A stretch of DNA of 23,164 nt from JAEZVV01 sp036652035 (GTDB taxonomy: Bacteria > Pseudomonadota > Gammaproteobacteria > Burkholderiales > Burkholderiaceae_F). The notes below the pieces were generated by a model, which was not told where the DNA came from, made no database searches, and saw nothing but the letters and a program-made list of their open reading frames with translations. The stretch spans positions 1-23,164 of the forward strand of contig JAVVWR010000051.1 in assembly GCA_036652035.1 (NCBI GenBank). Direction: 5' to 3'. The position numbers were made by a program, and so were the translations under genes. Below are positions 13,005 to 20,981 of the stretch, in pieces (positions within the stretch are counted from its first letter, which is position 1; each line of letters starts with the position of its first letter).

Positions 13005-13087
13005 AAAAAACCGAAAGCCCGCGGAACCCTTCAAGTGGCTCTCCGCGCTCTTCTGTTTCACTCCGCGCCTTCCGCGCTTGGTTTTTT
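13005..13087 (+). repeat. Imperfect inverted-repeat element between pepA and holC
   Basis: Outer arms AAAAAACC (13005-13012) and GGTTTTTT (13080-13087) enclose an inner 6-bp pair CGCGGA / TCCGCG (13020-13025 with 13042-13047) and further copies of TCCGCGC near 13062 and 13071. The layout recalls short AT-edged intergenic repeats seen in betaproteobacterial genomes. Because it ends in seven T residues it may also terminate pepA transcripts. Whether it recurs elsewhere in this genome cannot be told from one window. Confidence 0.4.
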
Positions 13088-13099
13088 TGCTGAGCCGAG

Positions 13100-13534
13100 A
13101 TGAGCCGCATCGACTTTCACTTCAACGTCCCCGACCGCCTGGCCTATGCCTGCCGCGTCGTGCGCAAGGCGCGCGCGGCGGGCAAGACCGTGGTGGTGTG
13201 GACCGCGAGCGACGCGCGGCTCTCGAGCTTTGACCAGCAGCTCTGGACCTTCTCCTCGCTCGACTTCATTGCGCACGTCCGGGTGAGTTCGCCGCTGGCG
13301 GCCGACACCCCCGTGCTGCTGACCACCGACGCCGCCCACTCGCCTGCCGCCGACGTGCTGATCCTGCTCGACGACGAGATTCCTCCCGCCCACACGACGC
13401 TGTTTTCCCGCTACGGCCGGGTGATCGACGTGGTCTCGAACGTTGACGAAGAACGCCGCGCCGCGCGCGTCCGCTTCAAAACCTATCGCGATCAAGGCCT
13501 CGAGCCCACGGCGCACGATCAGGCAGCCCGATGA
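13100..13534 (+). CDS. holC: DNA polymerase III subunit chi
   Basis: A 144-residue chi subunit of the clamp-loader complex, which links the psi subunit and hence the DnaX complex to single-strand binding protein at the replication fork. Family features are the N-terminal IDFHFNVPDRLAYACRVVRKARAAG segment, VVVWTASDARLSSFDQQLWTF (WTF motif near residue 50), and the LLDDEIPP and VVSNVDEER stretches. Length and order match HolC. It sits after pepA and overlaps the next ORF by ATGA (13531-13534), so the two are translationally coupled. The ribosome site before ATG 13100 is weak. Confidence 0.92.
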   Translation: MSRIDFHFNVPDRLAYACRVVRKARAAGKTVVVWTASDARLSSFDQQLWTFSSLDFIAHVRVSSPLAADTPVLLTTDAAHSPAADVLILLDDEIPPAHTTLFSRYGRVIDVVSNVDEERRAARVRFKTYRDQGLEPTAHDQAAR

Positions 13535-14070
13535 CCGAAGAGCTCCGCCGCAGTTTCCAATTCGACCCGCGCAGCACGCCGATTGACGATGCCAGCATTC
13601 CGGTGCTGACCGAAAAATTGATCCTGCCCGCGGTCGATCTCGATGTGAGTCTGCTGCCCGCCCCAGCGCAGCCAGCGGTCGAACCCACCATCGAACCCGC
13701 ACCGATCGCCATCGAGGCGGCGGCGCCACGGCTCGAGCCGCCGGTGGTGGCGCCGGTCGACGCTTTGCCAACGGCCGTGCCCGAGGCGGCCACTGAGACC
13801 GAGACGGAGCCGACCACCGATACCGCCGACACCAACGACACCAACGACGCCATCGCCGCGGCGCGTGAACAGGCGATCGCCCGGTTGCAGGCCGAACTCG
13901 GCCCGGCGCTTGAAGCGGCGGTTCGCACCCGCGTGGCTACCGCGGTTGACGACGCCTTGCTCGACATGCTCGCTCTGCTGCAGATCAGTCTCGAGTCGCA
14001 GATCCGCGCTGCGGTCAAGGACGCTCTCGACGAACAACTCGCTGCGGCCCGCGCACGCACTACGAGCTGA
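13531..14070 (+). CDS. Protein of unknown function coupled to holC
   Basis: A 179-residue acidic protein of no function known to me. Residues 15-35 contain a short conserved-looking motif DDASIPVLTEKLILP. Residues 42-105 are a low-complexity linker of Pro, Ala, Glu and Thr, ending in a TDTADTNDTND run. Residues 106-175 are Ala/Glu/Leu-rich and predicted helical, possibly coiled-coil. No signal peptide or membrane segment is seen. Short proteins with an IPVLTE-like N-terminus occur beside holC in other betaproteobacteria, and it may belong with the DUF2486-like group; that is recollection, not a search result. Its start overlaps the holC stop, which argues that it is really translated and may act with the polymerase chi subunit. 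Confidence 0.75.
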   Translation: MTEELRRSFQFDPRSTPIDDASIPVLTEKLILPAVDLDVSLLPAPAQPAVEPTIEPAPIAIEAAAPRLEPPVVAPVDALPTAVPEAATETETEPTTDTADTNDTNDAIAAAREQAIARLQAELGPALEAAVRTRVATAVDDALLDMLALLQISLESQIRAAVKDALDEQLAAARARTTS

Positions 14071-14090
14071 GATCGCGCCAGCGCGAGGTC

Positions 14091-14123
14091 GAGAAAAGGG
14101 GCGCTCGCAGCGCCCCTTTTCTC
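14091..14123 (+). terminator. Strong bidirectional terminator
   Basis: A perfect 15-bp stem (14091-14105 with 14109-14123) with a 3-nt CGC loop lies between the holC-linked gene (ends 14070) and the convergent metalloprotease gene (ends 14135). AAAA on the left arm and TTTT on the right provide short T-runs on both strands. Confidence 0.85.
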
Positions 14124-14134
14124 TATCCGGCAGA

Positions 14135-16885
14135 TCAACCCGCTCGCACCAGCGGCGCCTTGAGCGCTTCGCGCACGGTGGCAAGGCTCTCGTTGACATG
14201 AGCGCGGGCGGTTCGCGACAGCGCACTGCTCTTGCGCGCGGCCGCGGCAGCAAGCCTGGCCTCCAGACTGATCGCGGTTTCACGCGCGATCGCCCGCACG
14301 TCGGCCGCCGCGCCCGAGGCCGCTCGCAGCAAAGTGCCAGTGACTCGCTTGAGATGCTCGCGCTGCAGGTTGCGCCGCAGAGAATCAATGTCCTGCCCGC
14401 TCGCCAGTTCGCTCCAGATGCTGGCGGCAAGCTTGTCATGCACTTCGCCCAGGCTCAGCGCGTCGCGCCGATGACTGAGCTTGGATTCGGCGTCAGCCAG
14501 GCGCTGCGCGGTCGCTTCCGACATCAGCTGGTCAAGCACGGCGCGCTGGATCCCCACCACCGATTGCGGCAGCGAGTAATCAACCGCGGGCGCGGCGCCG
14601 TCAAGGCGACGGTCGAGCTGGTCGGTGCCAAGCCGGCTCATGAAGGCCGGGTCGAAGCGAAAGCTGTTGGCGGCGAACAATTCCTTGGCGAGCAGGTCAA
14701 GCGCCTGGCGCTGTTTGGCCGCCGGCACAGGCGTGAGCAAGGGCTGCGGGTTGCCGGCGAGGTGACGCGAGGTTTCAACCCCGCCCACGTACTTCGCCAT
14801 CATCGGCGCCACCGCGCCGATCTGCGCCAGACCGCGCTGCAGGTTGCGGCGGTAGATCGCGTAGCTCTCCCCCGGTTTCAACACGCGCGACTGGGTGCGA
14901 TTCCACAGCTCGCGCGACAAGGCAAACCGCCGCTGCGCGTAAGCGAGCGGATCGGCGCCCAGGTCGAACTGGTTGACCGCCGGATCGATCCCGCCCCCCA
15001 TGGCCGGACTCAGGTCTTCGTCGGTGGCGTAGGCCAGACGCGGGTCGGTCTCGCTGCGCGCGGCGATGCGCCTGAGCTCGTCGGCTTCGGTCGCCGCCGG
15101 CAGTTCGCGGTAGGCGTACTCGATCGCCCAGTAGTCGTAGGCGCCCAGCGTCGTCATGTTGAAGTCGGCGGCCGGCTCCTGGTCGAGCGGAAGGTTGGGC
15201 GCGTTGTAGTCCATCACCGAGTGACTGATGCCGTTGACACGGGTCCAGGCGGCATCGCGCAACTGCTCGGCGGTGACGCCAGTCGAGCCCTTGAAGTTGT
15301 GGCGCAGGCCCAGCGCGTGACCGACCTCGTGCATCGCCACGTCCTTGAGCGAATCGGCGATGTAGCGCTCGGCCTCGGGGCTGTCGGGCGCCACCGCGCC
15401 GCGGGCGATCAGCAAGTCGAGGGCAAAACCGGCGTGCTCGAGCGCGTCGGTGGCGTAAGCGCAGGTCTCGTCAACGCCGCCGTGCGAATGCGTGCTCGCA
15501 GGAGCCGGGCGGGGCAGCGATTCGCTTACCGCGCTGCGGCCGATCCGCACCCAATTCTCGGGAATGATCGCCGCGCCGCGCAGGATCTCGCCAGTACGCG
15601 GATCGCTCTGGCTCGGGCCGACGGCAGTCGCGCCCGGGCCGGCCAGAGCAAACCAGCGCACCGCCAAAAAGCGTGTGCCTTCGACGGTTAACCAGTCGGC
15701 CTCGGCAGGCTGCTGCTTGACCACCACCGCGTCCTTGAACCCGGCCCGCTCGAAGGCCTTGTTCCATTCGAGCACACCGGCTCGCACCGGTTCGCGCCAC
15801 TTCTCGGGGATGTTCTTGTCGAGCCAGACCGTGATCGGCGCCTTGGGCTCGGAGACCGCTGCCGCCGGCTCCTGCTTCTCAAGCCGCCAGCGGGTGACGA
15901 AGTGAGTGCGGGCATCGCCCCCGGCGTCATTGGCCAGATCGAGAAAAGCGTCAGTGAAGTGCCCCACGCGCTGATCCGCCAGACGCGGCTTCATGGGTTC
16001 AGCCGGCAGTGGCGCGAGGGTGTAGGCGTGCTCGAGAAAGAGCGAGCGCGGATCCTCGATCAAGCGCGGCGGGCTGGGCATCGTCGCCCCCGGCATGGGC
16101 GAGGCGGGCGGCGTCGGCAGTTTCGGCACCGCGTAGTGCGCGCGCACCTTGATGCTCGTGAAGTCTGCGCTGGCCGCGGCCCGTTCGATCGAGGAGTTGA
16201 CGCGGTCGAGCGAATACGGCAAACGGAAAGCGGCTTCGAGCCGGGTCTGCGCGCCGGGGATATCGCCCATCAGCAGGGCATTGGCTTCGACCAGAAAGCT
16301 CTTGCGCTCGGGGTGCGGCGCCGAAACCACCGGCGCCGAAGCGAGCAGGCTGTCGGAAACACTTTCTTTCAAGGCCTGAGCCAGCGGCGTTCCGGCCGGC
16401 GCGCGCAGCTTCTGGTTGCGCGCGAGCAACTGGATCTGGTTGCCGACGCGATGGAAGTAGACGACGAAATCGCCGCCCATCAGACCGGGGTACTGGAAAC
16501 CTTCACCCAGGCCGCCCGCGAGCGAATGGGCGAGAAAGAAGTCGCGTCCGAGCTGATCCGGAGAAATCTCGAGCCATACCTTCTCGTCTTTCTGCCACAG
16601 CGGGATGAAACCCGGACTCGCCCGGGCGTCCTTGGCGACCTCGGCCAAGGGGCGCAGGGCGCCCGGCGCCGCAGGAGGTGTCGCCGGCGCTGCGGCCGGA
16701 CGAGCCGACGGGGTGCCGGGCGGCGTGGCTGACGGATGAGCGCCGGCTGCCGTCACGGCCGGAGCCGGCGCCAACACTGTGGGCGCAGCGGGCGTGGCGC
16801 CATCGGGGCTGGCGGCGGAAGTCGCGCAGGCGGTCAGCACAGCAGCCACGAGCGGGCTCAGCGCAATCAGCGTAGGAGTCTTCAT
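14135..16885 (-). CDS. Lipoprotein zinc-dependent metalloprotease (HExxHxxGxxH; DUF5117/DUF5118-type)
   Basis: A 916-residue exported protein. The N-terminus MKTPTLIALSPLVAAVLTAC is a lipoprotein signal peptide with lipobox LTAC, and C20 would be lipidated. A Pro/Ala-rich spacer (21-78) tethers the body. The zinc site HEVGHALGLRHNF (519-531) supplies H519, E520, H523 and H529 in the metzincin-like pattern. Flanking sequence (PLWQKDEKVWLEISPDQLGRD, the YFHRVG region and PITVWLDKNIPEKWREPVRAGVLEWNKAFERAGF) fits the large DUF5117/DUF5118/DUF4953 protease family, whose substrates are mostly unknown. The start at 16885 is set by the signal peptide; no Shine-Dalgarno precedes it on this strand. It lies reversed between the holC unit and valS. 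Cell-envelope protein turnover or nutrient digestion is the likely role. Confidence 0.88.
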   Translation of the reverse strand: MKTPTLIALSPLVAAVLTACATSAASPDGATPAAPTVLAPAPAVTAAGAHPSATPPGTPSARPAAAPATPPAAPGALRPLAEVAKDARASPGFIPLWQKDEKVWLEISPDQLGRDFFLAHSLAGGLGEGFQYPGLMGGDFVVYFHRVGNQIQLLARNQKLRAPAGTPLAQALKESVSDSLLASAPVVSAPHPERKSFLVEANALLMGDIPGAQTRLEAAFRLPYSLDRVNSSIERAAASADFTSIKVRAHYAVPKLPTPPASPMPGATMPSPPRLIEDPRSLFLEHAYTLAPLPAEPMKPRLADQRVGHFTDAFLDLANDAGGDARTHFVTRWRLEKQEPAAAVSEPKAPITVWLDKNIPEKWREPVRAGVLEWNKAFERAGFKDAVVVKQQPAEADWLTVEGTRFLAVRWFALAGPGATAVGPSQSDPRTGEILRGAAIIPENWVRIGRSAVSESLPRPAPASTHSHGGVDETCAYATDALEHAGFALDLLIARGAVAPDSPEAERYIADSLKDVAMHEVGHALGLRHNFKGSTGVTAEQLRDAAWTRVNGISHSVMDYNAPNLPLDQEPAADFNMTTLGAYDYWAIEYAYRELPAATEADELRRIAARSETDPRLAYATDEDLSPAMGGGIDPAVNQFDLGADPLAYAQRRFALSRELWNRTQSRVLKPGESYAIYRRNLQRGLAQIGAVAPMMAKYVGGVETSRHLAGNPQPLLTPVPAAKQRQALDLLAKELFAANSFRFDPAFMSRLGTDQLDRRLDGAAPAVDYSLPQSVVGIQRAVLDQLMSEATAQRLADAESKLSHRRDALSLGEVHDKLAASIWSELASGQDIDSLRRNLQREHLKRVTGTLLRAASGAAADVRAIARETAISLEARLAAAAARKSSALSRTARAHVNESLATVREALKAPLVRAG

Positions 16886-17054
16886 CGGGAGGAGAAGAGA
16901 GTGGAGGCGCGCCTTGCGTGAGCAAGATGAGGGGCGGGAGGCGGCGTTCAAGGCGGCCGTTACGGCCGGGTTTTCACCATGAGCAGCGAGGCTAGATGCG
17001 AATCTGGGAAAATACAAACCAGTTCCGATCAAGCGCCTTGCGGCGACCGACCCA

Positions 17055-19925
17055 ATGACCCAAGATAAAAACGAAAGCGACGCCACCGCGGCCGGCGAAC
17101 TCGCCAAGAGTTTCGAGCCCGCCGCCATCGAGAGCCGCTGGTATCCGGTGTGGGAATCGCGCGGCTACTTCCGCGCCGGCACCGACACCGCCAAGCCGGG
17201 CTTCGCGATCCAGCTGCCGCCGCCCAACATCACCGGCATCCTGCACATGGGCCATGCCTTCAACCAGACGGTGATGGACACGCTCACGCGCTACCACCGC
17301 ATGGCGGGCTTCAACACCCTGTGGCTGCCGGGCACCGACCACGCGGGCATCGCCACCCAGATCGTGGTCGAGCGCCAGCTCGAAGCGCAGGGCCTCGATC
17401 GCCGCGACATGAGCCGCCCCGACTTCGTCAAGAAGGTGTGGGAGTGGAAGGACTATTCCGGCGGCACCATCCTCGGCCAGATGAAGCGCCTGGGCGACTC
17501 GGTGGACTGGGAGCGCACCTACTTCACCATGGACGACAAGCTCTCCAAGGTGGTGGTCGAAACTTTTGTCCAGCTCTACGAGCAAGGCCTGATCTACCGC
17601 GGCAAGCGCCTGGTGAACTGGGACCCCAAGCTGCAGAGCGCGGTCTCGGACCTGGAAGTCGAAAGCGAAGAGGCCGACGGCAAGATCTGGGAGATCCGCT
17701 ACCCCGCGGCCGACGGCGGCGAAGGCGTGGTCGTGGCCACCACCCGCCCCGAGACCCTGCTGGGCGACGTGGCCGTGGCGGTCAACCCCGAGGACGAGCG
17801 CTACACCGCGCTGGTCGGCAAGAAGCTGAAGCTGCCGCTCACCGATCGCGAGATCCCGGTGGTGGCCGACGATTACGTTGATCGCGAGTTCGGCTCGGGC
17901 GCGGTGAAGATCACCCCGGCGCACGACTTCAACGACTTTGCCCTGGGCAACCGCCACAACCTGGAACCGATCTCGATCTTCACCAAGACCGCGACGGTCA
18001 ACGACAACGCCCCCGAGAAGTACCGCGGCATGGACCGCTACGTCGCGCGCAAGGCGGTGCTCGCCGATCTGGAAGCGCAAGGCCTGCTGGTCGGCGTCAA
18101 GCCGCACAAGATGATGGTGCCGCGCGTGGCGCGCACCGGCGAAATCGTCGAGCCCATGCTGTCCGAGCAGTGGTACATGGCGATGAGCAAGCCCGCGCCG
18201 GCAGGCACCCTGAATCCGGGCCAGTCGATCGCCGAGGTGGGCCTTGAGGCCGTCACCGGCGGCGAGGTCAATATCTTCCCCGAGCAGTGGAACACGGTTT
18301 ACAAGCAGTGGCTCGAGAACATCCAGGACTGGTGCATCTCGCGTCAACTGTGGTGGGGCCACCAGATCCCGGCCTGGTACGACGAGGCGGGCCATGTGTA
18401 TGTGGCGCGCAGCGAGGCCGAGGCGCAAGCCCAGGCCGATCAGTTGCGCGGTCCGGGCGTGGCGATCCAGCGCGACCCCGACGTGCTCGACACCTGGTAT
18501 TCGTCGGCGATGGTGCCGTTCTCGACCTTGGGCTGGCCCGACCCGCAGGGCGAGGACAAGTCCGCCTACGACCTCTACCTGCCCTCCTCGGTGCTGGTGA
18601 CGGGCTACGACATCATCTTCTTCTGGGTCGCCCGGATGGTGATGATGACCAAGCACTTCACCGGCCGCGTGCCCTTCAAGGATGTCTACATCCACGGCCT
18701 GGTGCGCGACGCCGAGGGCCAGAAGATGAGCAAGTCGGAGGGCAATACGCTCGACCCGATCGACATCATCGACGGCATCGACCTCGAAGGCCTGGTCGCC
18801 AAGAACACCACCGGCCTGCGCCGGCCGGAAGACGCGCCCAAGGTTGCCAAGAAAGTGCGCAAGCACTTCCCCGACGGCATCGCGCCGCACGGCGCCGACG
18901 CGCTGCGCTTTACCATGGCCGCCTACGCCTCGCTCGGCCGCAACATCAACTTCGACATCAAGCGCGCCGAGGGCTACCGCAACTTCTGCAACAAGCTGTG
19001 GAACGCCACCCGCTTCGTGCTGATGAATGTCGAGGGCAAGGACTGCGGGCTAGCCGCCGCGGCTCCGGTTGAACTCTCCTTTGTCGACCGCTGGATCATT
19101 GGCGAGCTGCAGCGCACCGAGGCCGAAGTCGCCAAGGCCTTTGCCGAGTACCGCCTGGACAACGCCGCCAACGCGATCTACAGCTTTGTGTGGAACGAGT
19201 ACTGCGACTGGTATCTGGAACTGACCAAGGTCCAGCTCGCGGGCGGCAACGAAGCCCAGCAACGCGGCACCCGCCGCACGCTGGTGCGCGTGCTCGAGAC
19301 CCTGCTGCGCCTGGCGCACCCGATCATCCCCTTCATCACCGAAGAGCTGTGGCAGAAGGTGGCGGTGGTCGCGGGCAAGCGCGCCGAGGGCGAAGAGACC
19401 TCGGTGATGATCCAGAGCTACCCGGTCGCCGAGCCGGAGAAGATCGACCTGGCAGCCGACGCTCAGATGGCGCTCACTAAGCAGCTGATCGACGCGGTGC
19501 GCAACCTGCGTGGCGAGATGAACCTCTCGCCCGCGCTGAAGGTGCCGCTGGCGGTAAGCGGCCCGGCCGACACCGTGGCGGCGGTCGCTCCGTATCTGGC
19601 GCAGCTGGCGCGACTGGCCGAGGTCAAGCCCGTGGCCGACGTTGACGTGGAAGCGAAGGGCTCGACCGCGCCGGTGGCGATCGTGGCCGACTTCAAGCTG
19701 ATGCTGGTGATCGAGGTCGACGTGGCCGCCGAGCGCGAGCGTCTGGGCAAGGAGATCGCCCGCCTTGAGGGCGAAATCACCAAGGCCCACGCCAAGCTCG
19801 GCAACGAGAGCTTCGTCGCGCGCGCTCCCGCCGCGGTGGTGGCGCAGGAACGCGAACGTCTGGCGGGCTTTGGCGCCCTGCTCGAGAAGGTGCGCGAACA
19901 GGCCGCCAAGCTGCCCCAGGCTTGA
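17055..19925 (+). CDS. valS: Valyl-tRNA synthetase
   Basis: A 956-residue class Ia synthetase charging tRNA-Val. The Rossmann core has PPPNITGILHMGHA with the HIGH-type motif HMGH at 64-67, and KMSKS at 557-561. The inserted editing domain lies at about 200-345 (TTRPETLLGDVAVAVN, DFGSGAVKITPAHDFNDF-type stretch). The anticodon-binding domain covers about 660-830, and the C-terminal coiled-coil arm typical of ValRS about 885-955. Length and domain order are full. The start at 17055 has only a weak ribosome site. It is divergent from the metalloprotease gene (169 bp apart) and ends in its own terminator. Confidence 0.97.
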   Translation: MTQDKNESDATAAGELAKSFEPAAIESRWYPVWESRGYFRAGTDTAKPGFAIQLPPPNITGILHMGHAFNQTVMDTLTRYHRMAGFNTLWLPGTDHAGIATQIVVERQLEAQGLDRRDMSRPDFVKKVWEWKDYSGGTILGQMKRLGDSVDWERTYFTMDDKLSKVVVETFVQLYEQGLIYRGKRLVNWDPKLQSAVSDLEVESEEADGKIWEIRYPAADGGEGVVVATTRPETLLGDVAVAVNPEDERYTALVGKKLKLPLTDREIPVVADDYVDREFGSGAVKITPAHDFNDFALGNRHNLEPISIFTKTATVNDNAPEKYRGMDRYVARKAVLADLEAQGLLVGVKPHKMMVPRVARTGEIVEPMLSEQWYMAMSKPAPAGTLNPGQSIAEVGLEAVTGGEVNIFPEQWNTVYKQWLENIQDWCISRQLWWGHQIPAWYDEAGHVYVARSEAEAQAQADQLRGPGVAIQRDPDVLDTWYSSAMVPFSTLGWPDPQGEDKSAYDLYLPSSVLVTGYDIIFFWVARMVMMTKHFTGRVPFKDVYIHGLVRDAEGQKMSKSEGNTLDPIDIIDGIDLEGLVAKNTTGLRRPEDAPKVAKKVRKHFPDGIAPHGADALRFTMAAYASLGRNINFDIKRAEGYRNFCNKLWNATRFVLMNVEGKDCGLAAAAPVELSFVDRWIIGELQRTEAEVAKAFAEYRLDNAANAIYSFVWNEYCDWYLELTKVQLAGGNEAQQRGTRRTLVRVLETLLRLAHPIIPFITEELWQKVAVVAGKRAEGEETSVMIQSYPVAEPEKIDLAADAQMALTKQLIDAVRNLRGEMNLSPALKVPLAVSGPADTVAAVAPYLAQLARLAEVKPVADVDVEAKGSTAPVAIVADFKLMLVIEVDVAAERERLGKEIARLEGEITKAHAKLGNESFVARAPAAVVAQERERLAGFGALLEKVREQAAKLPQA

Positions 19926-19945
19926 TCGCGAGCGTTTGAGACAAG

Positions 19946-19975
19946 AAGGGCGATGCTGCGGCATCGCCCTTTTTC
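19946..19975 (+). terminator. Terminator of valS
   Basis: An 11-bp stem AAGGGCGATGC / GCATCGCCCTT (19946-19956 with 19961-19971, loop TGCG) runs into a T-rich tail CCCTTTTTCTT. It stands between valS and the convergent LysR gene (stop at 19996) and may serve both. Confidence 0.85.
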
Positions 19976-19995
19976 TTGGCGCAACAAACCGCGTT

Positions 19996-20868
19996 TTAGC
20001 GCGGCGCCGGCGTCATCTCGCCCATGAACCACAGGGCCGCCTGGCCCAGTGGCTGGCGGCGCGACCACACCACTTCCAGAGGAATCCGGCGCGGCCCGCC
20101 CGCGATCGGCAATTCCTGCAACTGGCCGCCACCAAACTCGCGCGCCAGCCAGCGCGGCAGCTCGGCCCAACCCACGCCCAGCAAGGCCATCTCCAGCAGC
20201 ATCCAGTAACTCGGTGCCGACCAGCGCAAGGTGGCGCCGGGCGCCGCCGCTTCGCCGTTGGCCACATAGGTGTCGAGCCGCAGTTCGCGCCAGTTCAAGA
20301 GCGTGCCGCGATCGACCGCCGCCATGACGGCCAAGGGGTGATCGCGGGCCGCGAACACGGCCAGCTCGACCATGCCATCGACCGCGCGATGGCCAATATC
20401 GGCCGGATAGCTCGACATCGCGGGAATCAACCCCAGGTGCGCGCGCCCGCTCTGCAAGAGACTGATCACGTCCTCGTGTTCGCCAAACAGGCACTCAAAC
20501 ACCAGCGACGGAAAACGCCGCTCCATCTCGAGCAAGACCGTGCGCAGGCGCTCCGATTGATACGACTCCGAGATCACCAGAGTCAGGCGAGGTTCCTGGC
20601 CCGCCGCGATACGCGTGGCTTCCAGCCGCAGTTCGTCGTGGCTGGCGAGCACGCGGTGGGCGTAGTCGAGCAGGCGGGCCCCCGCTTCGGTCAGGTTCGG
20701 CTGACGCCGGCCCCGATCAAAGAGCGGCGTCCCAAGGTCGATTTCGAGCTTGGCGATCGCCTCGCTCACCGTCGATTGGCTCTTGCCCAGCTGACGGGCT
20801 GCGGCGGAAAACGAGCCCAGTTCCGCTGCGGCGGCGAACACAGCGATCGCCTCAAGCGACAAGGTCAT
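19996..20868 (-). CDS. LysR-family regulator divergent from a MATE efflux gene
   Basis: A 290-residue LysR-type regulator. The winged helix-turn-helix covers about residues 1-60 (FAAAAELGSFSAAARQLGKSQSTVSEAIAKLE, then LGTPLFDRGRR), followed by a linker helix and a periplasmic-binding-protein-like effector domain (LTLVISESYQSERL at about 95, ALLGVGWAELPRWLA near 230). ATG 20868 was chosen over a TTG eight codons upstream because GGAAA lies eight bases before it and LysR proteins usually start this close to the HTH. It faces the MATE gene across 113 bp with palindromes, the classic layout of a LysR regulator and its target. The ligand is unknown, perhaps a substrate of the pump. Confidence 0.88.
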   Translation of the reverse strand: MTLSLEAIAVFAAAAELGSFSAAARQLGKSQSTVSEAIAKLEIDLGTPLFDRGRRQPNLTEAGARLLDYAHRVLASHDELRLEATRIAAGQEPRLTLVISESYQSERLRTVLLEMERRFPSLVFECLFGEHEDVISLLQSGRAHLGLIPAMSSYPADIGHRAVDGMVELAVFAARDHPLAVMAAVDRGTLLNWRELRLDTYVANGEAAAPGATLRWSAPSYWMLLEMALLGVGWAELPRWLAREFGGGQLQELPIAGGPRRIPLEVVWSRRQPLGQAALWFMGEMTPAPR

Positions 20869-20904
20869 ATCGATTTTTCCGATGGAATCCAATTTTCTTG
20901 TTCA

Positions 20905-20944
20905 GATTAATCGAAACAGAATCGACGTCGGCCTGCTGCAGGCC
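20905..20944. promoter_or_regulatory. Divergent control region with two palindromes
   Basis: Between the LysR and MATE genes are an 8-bp perfect palindrome GATTAATC (20905-20912) and a 15-bp interrupted palindrome with 7-bp arms GGCCTGC / GCAGGCC around a single T (20930-20944). Either could be the LysR operator; the second is the stronger dyad. I could not identify good promoter boxes for the MATE gene. Confidence 0.4.
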
Positions 20945-20981
20945 TGTCAATTTCACTTGTGTTGTTGCTTCAAGCCGTCCC

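Noticed and set aside
13865..15691. 608-codon plus-strand frame running from the holC-linked gene into the metalloprotease region
   Set aside because: It crosses a 15-bp perfect terminator hairpin and lies antisense to the metalloprotease, whose HEVGHALGLRH motif shows the real strand.
16886..17128. 81-codon N-terminal extension of the metalloprotease
   Set aside because: It would overlap the valS start and bury a good lipoprotein signal peptide that begins at 16885.
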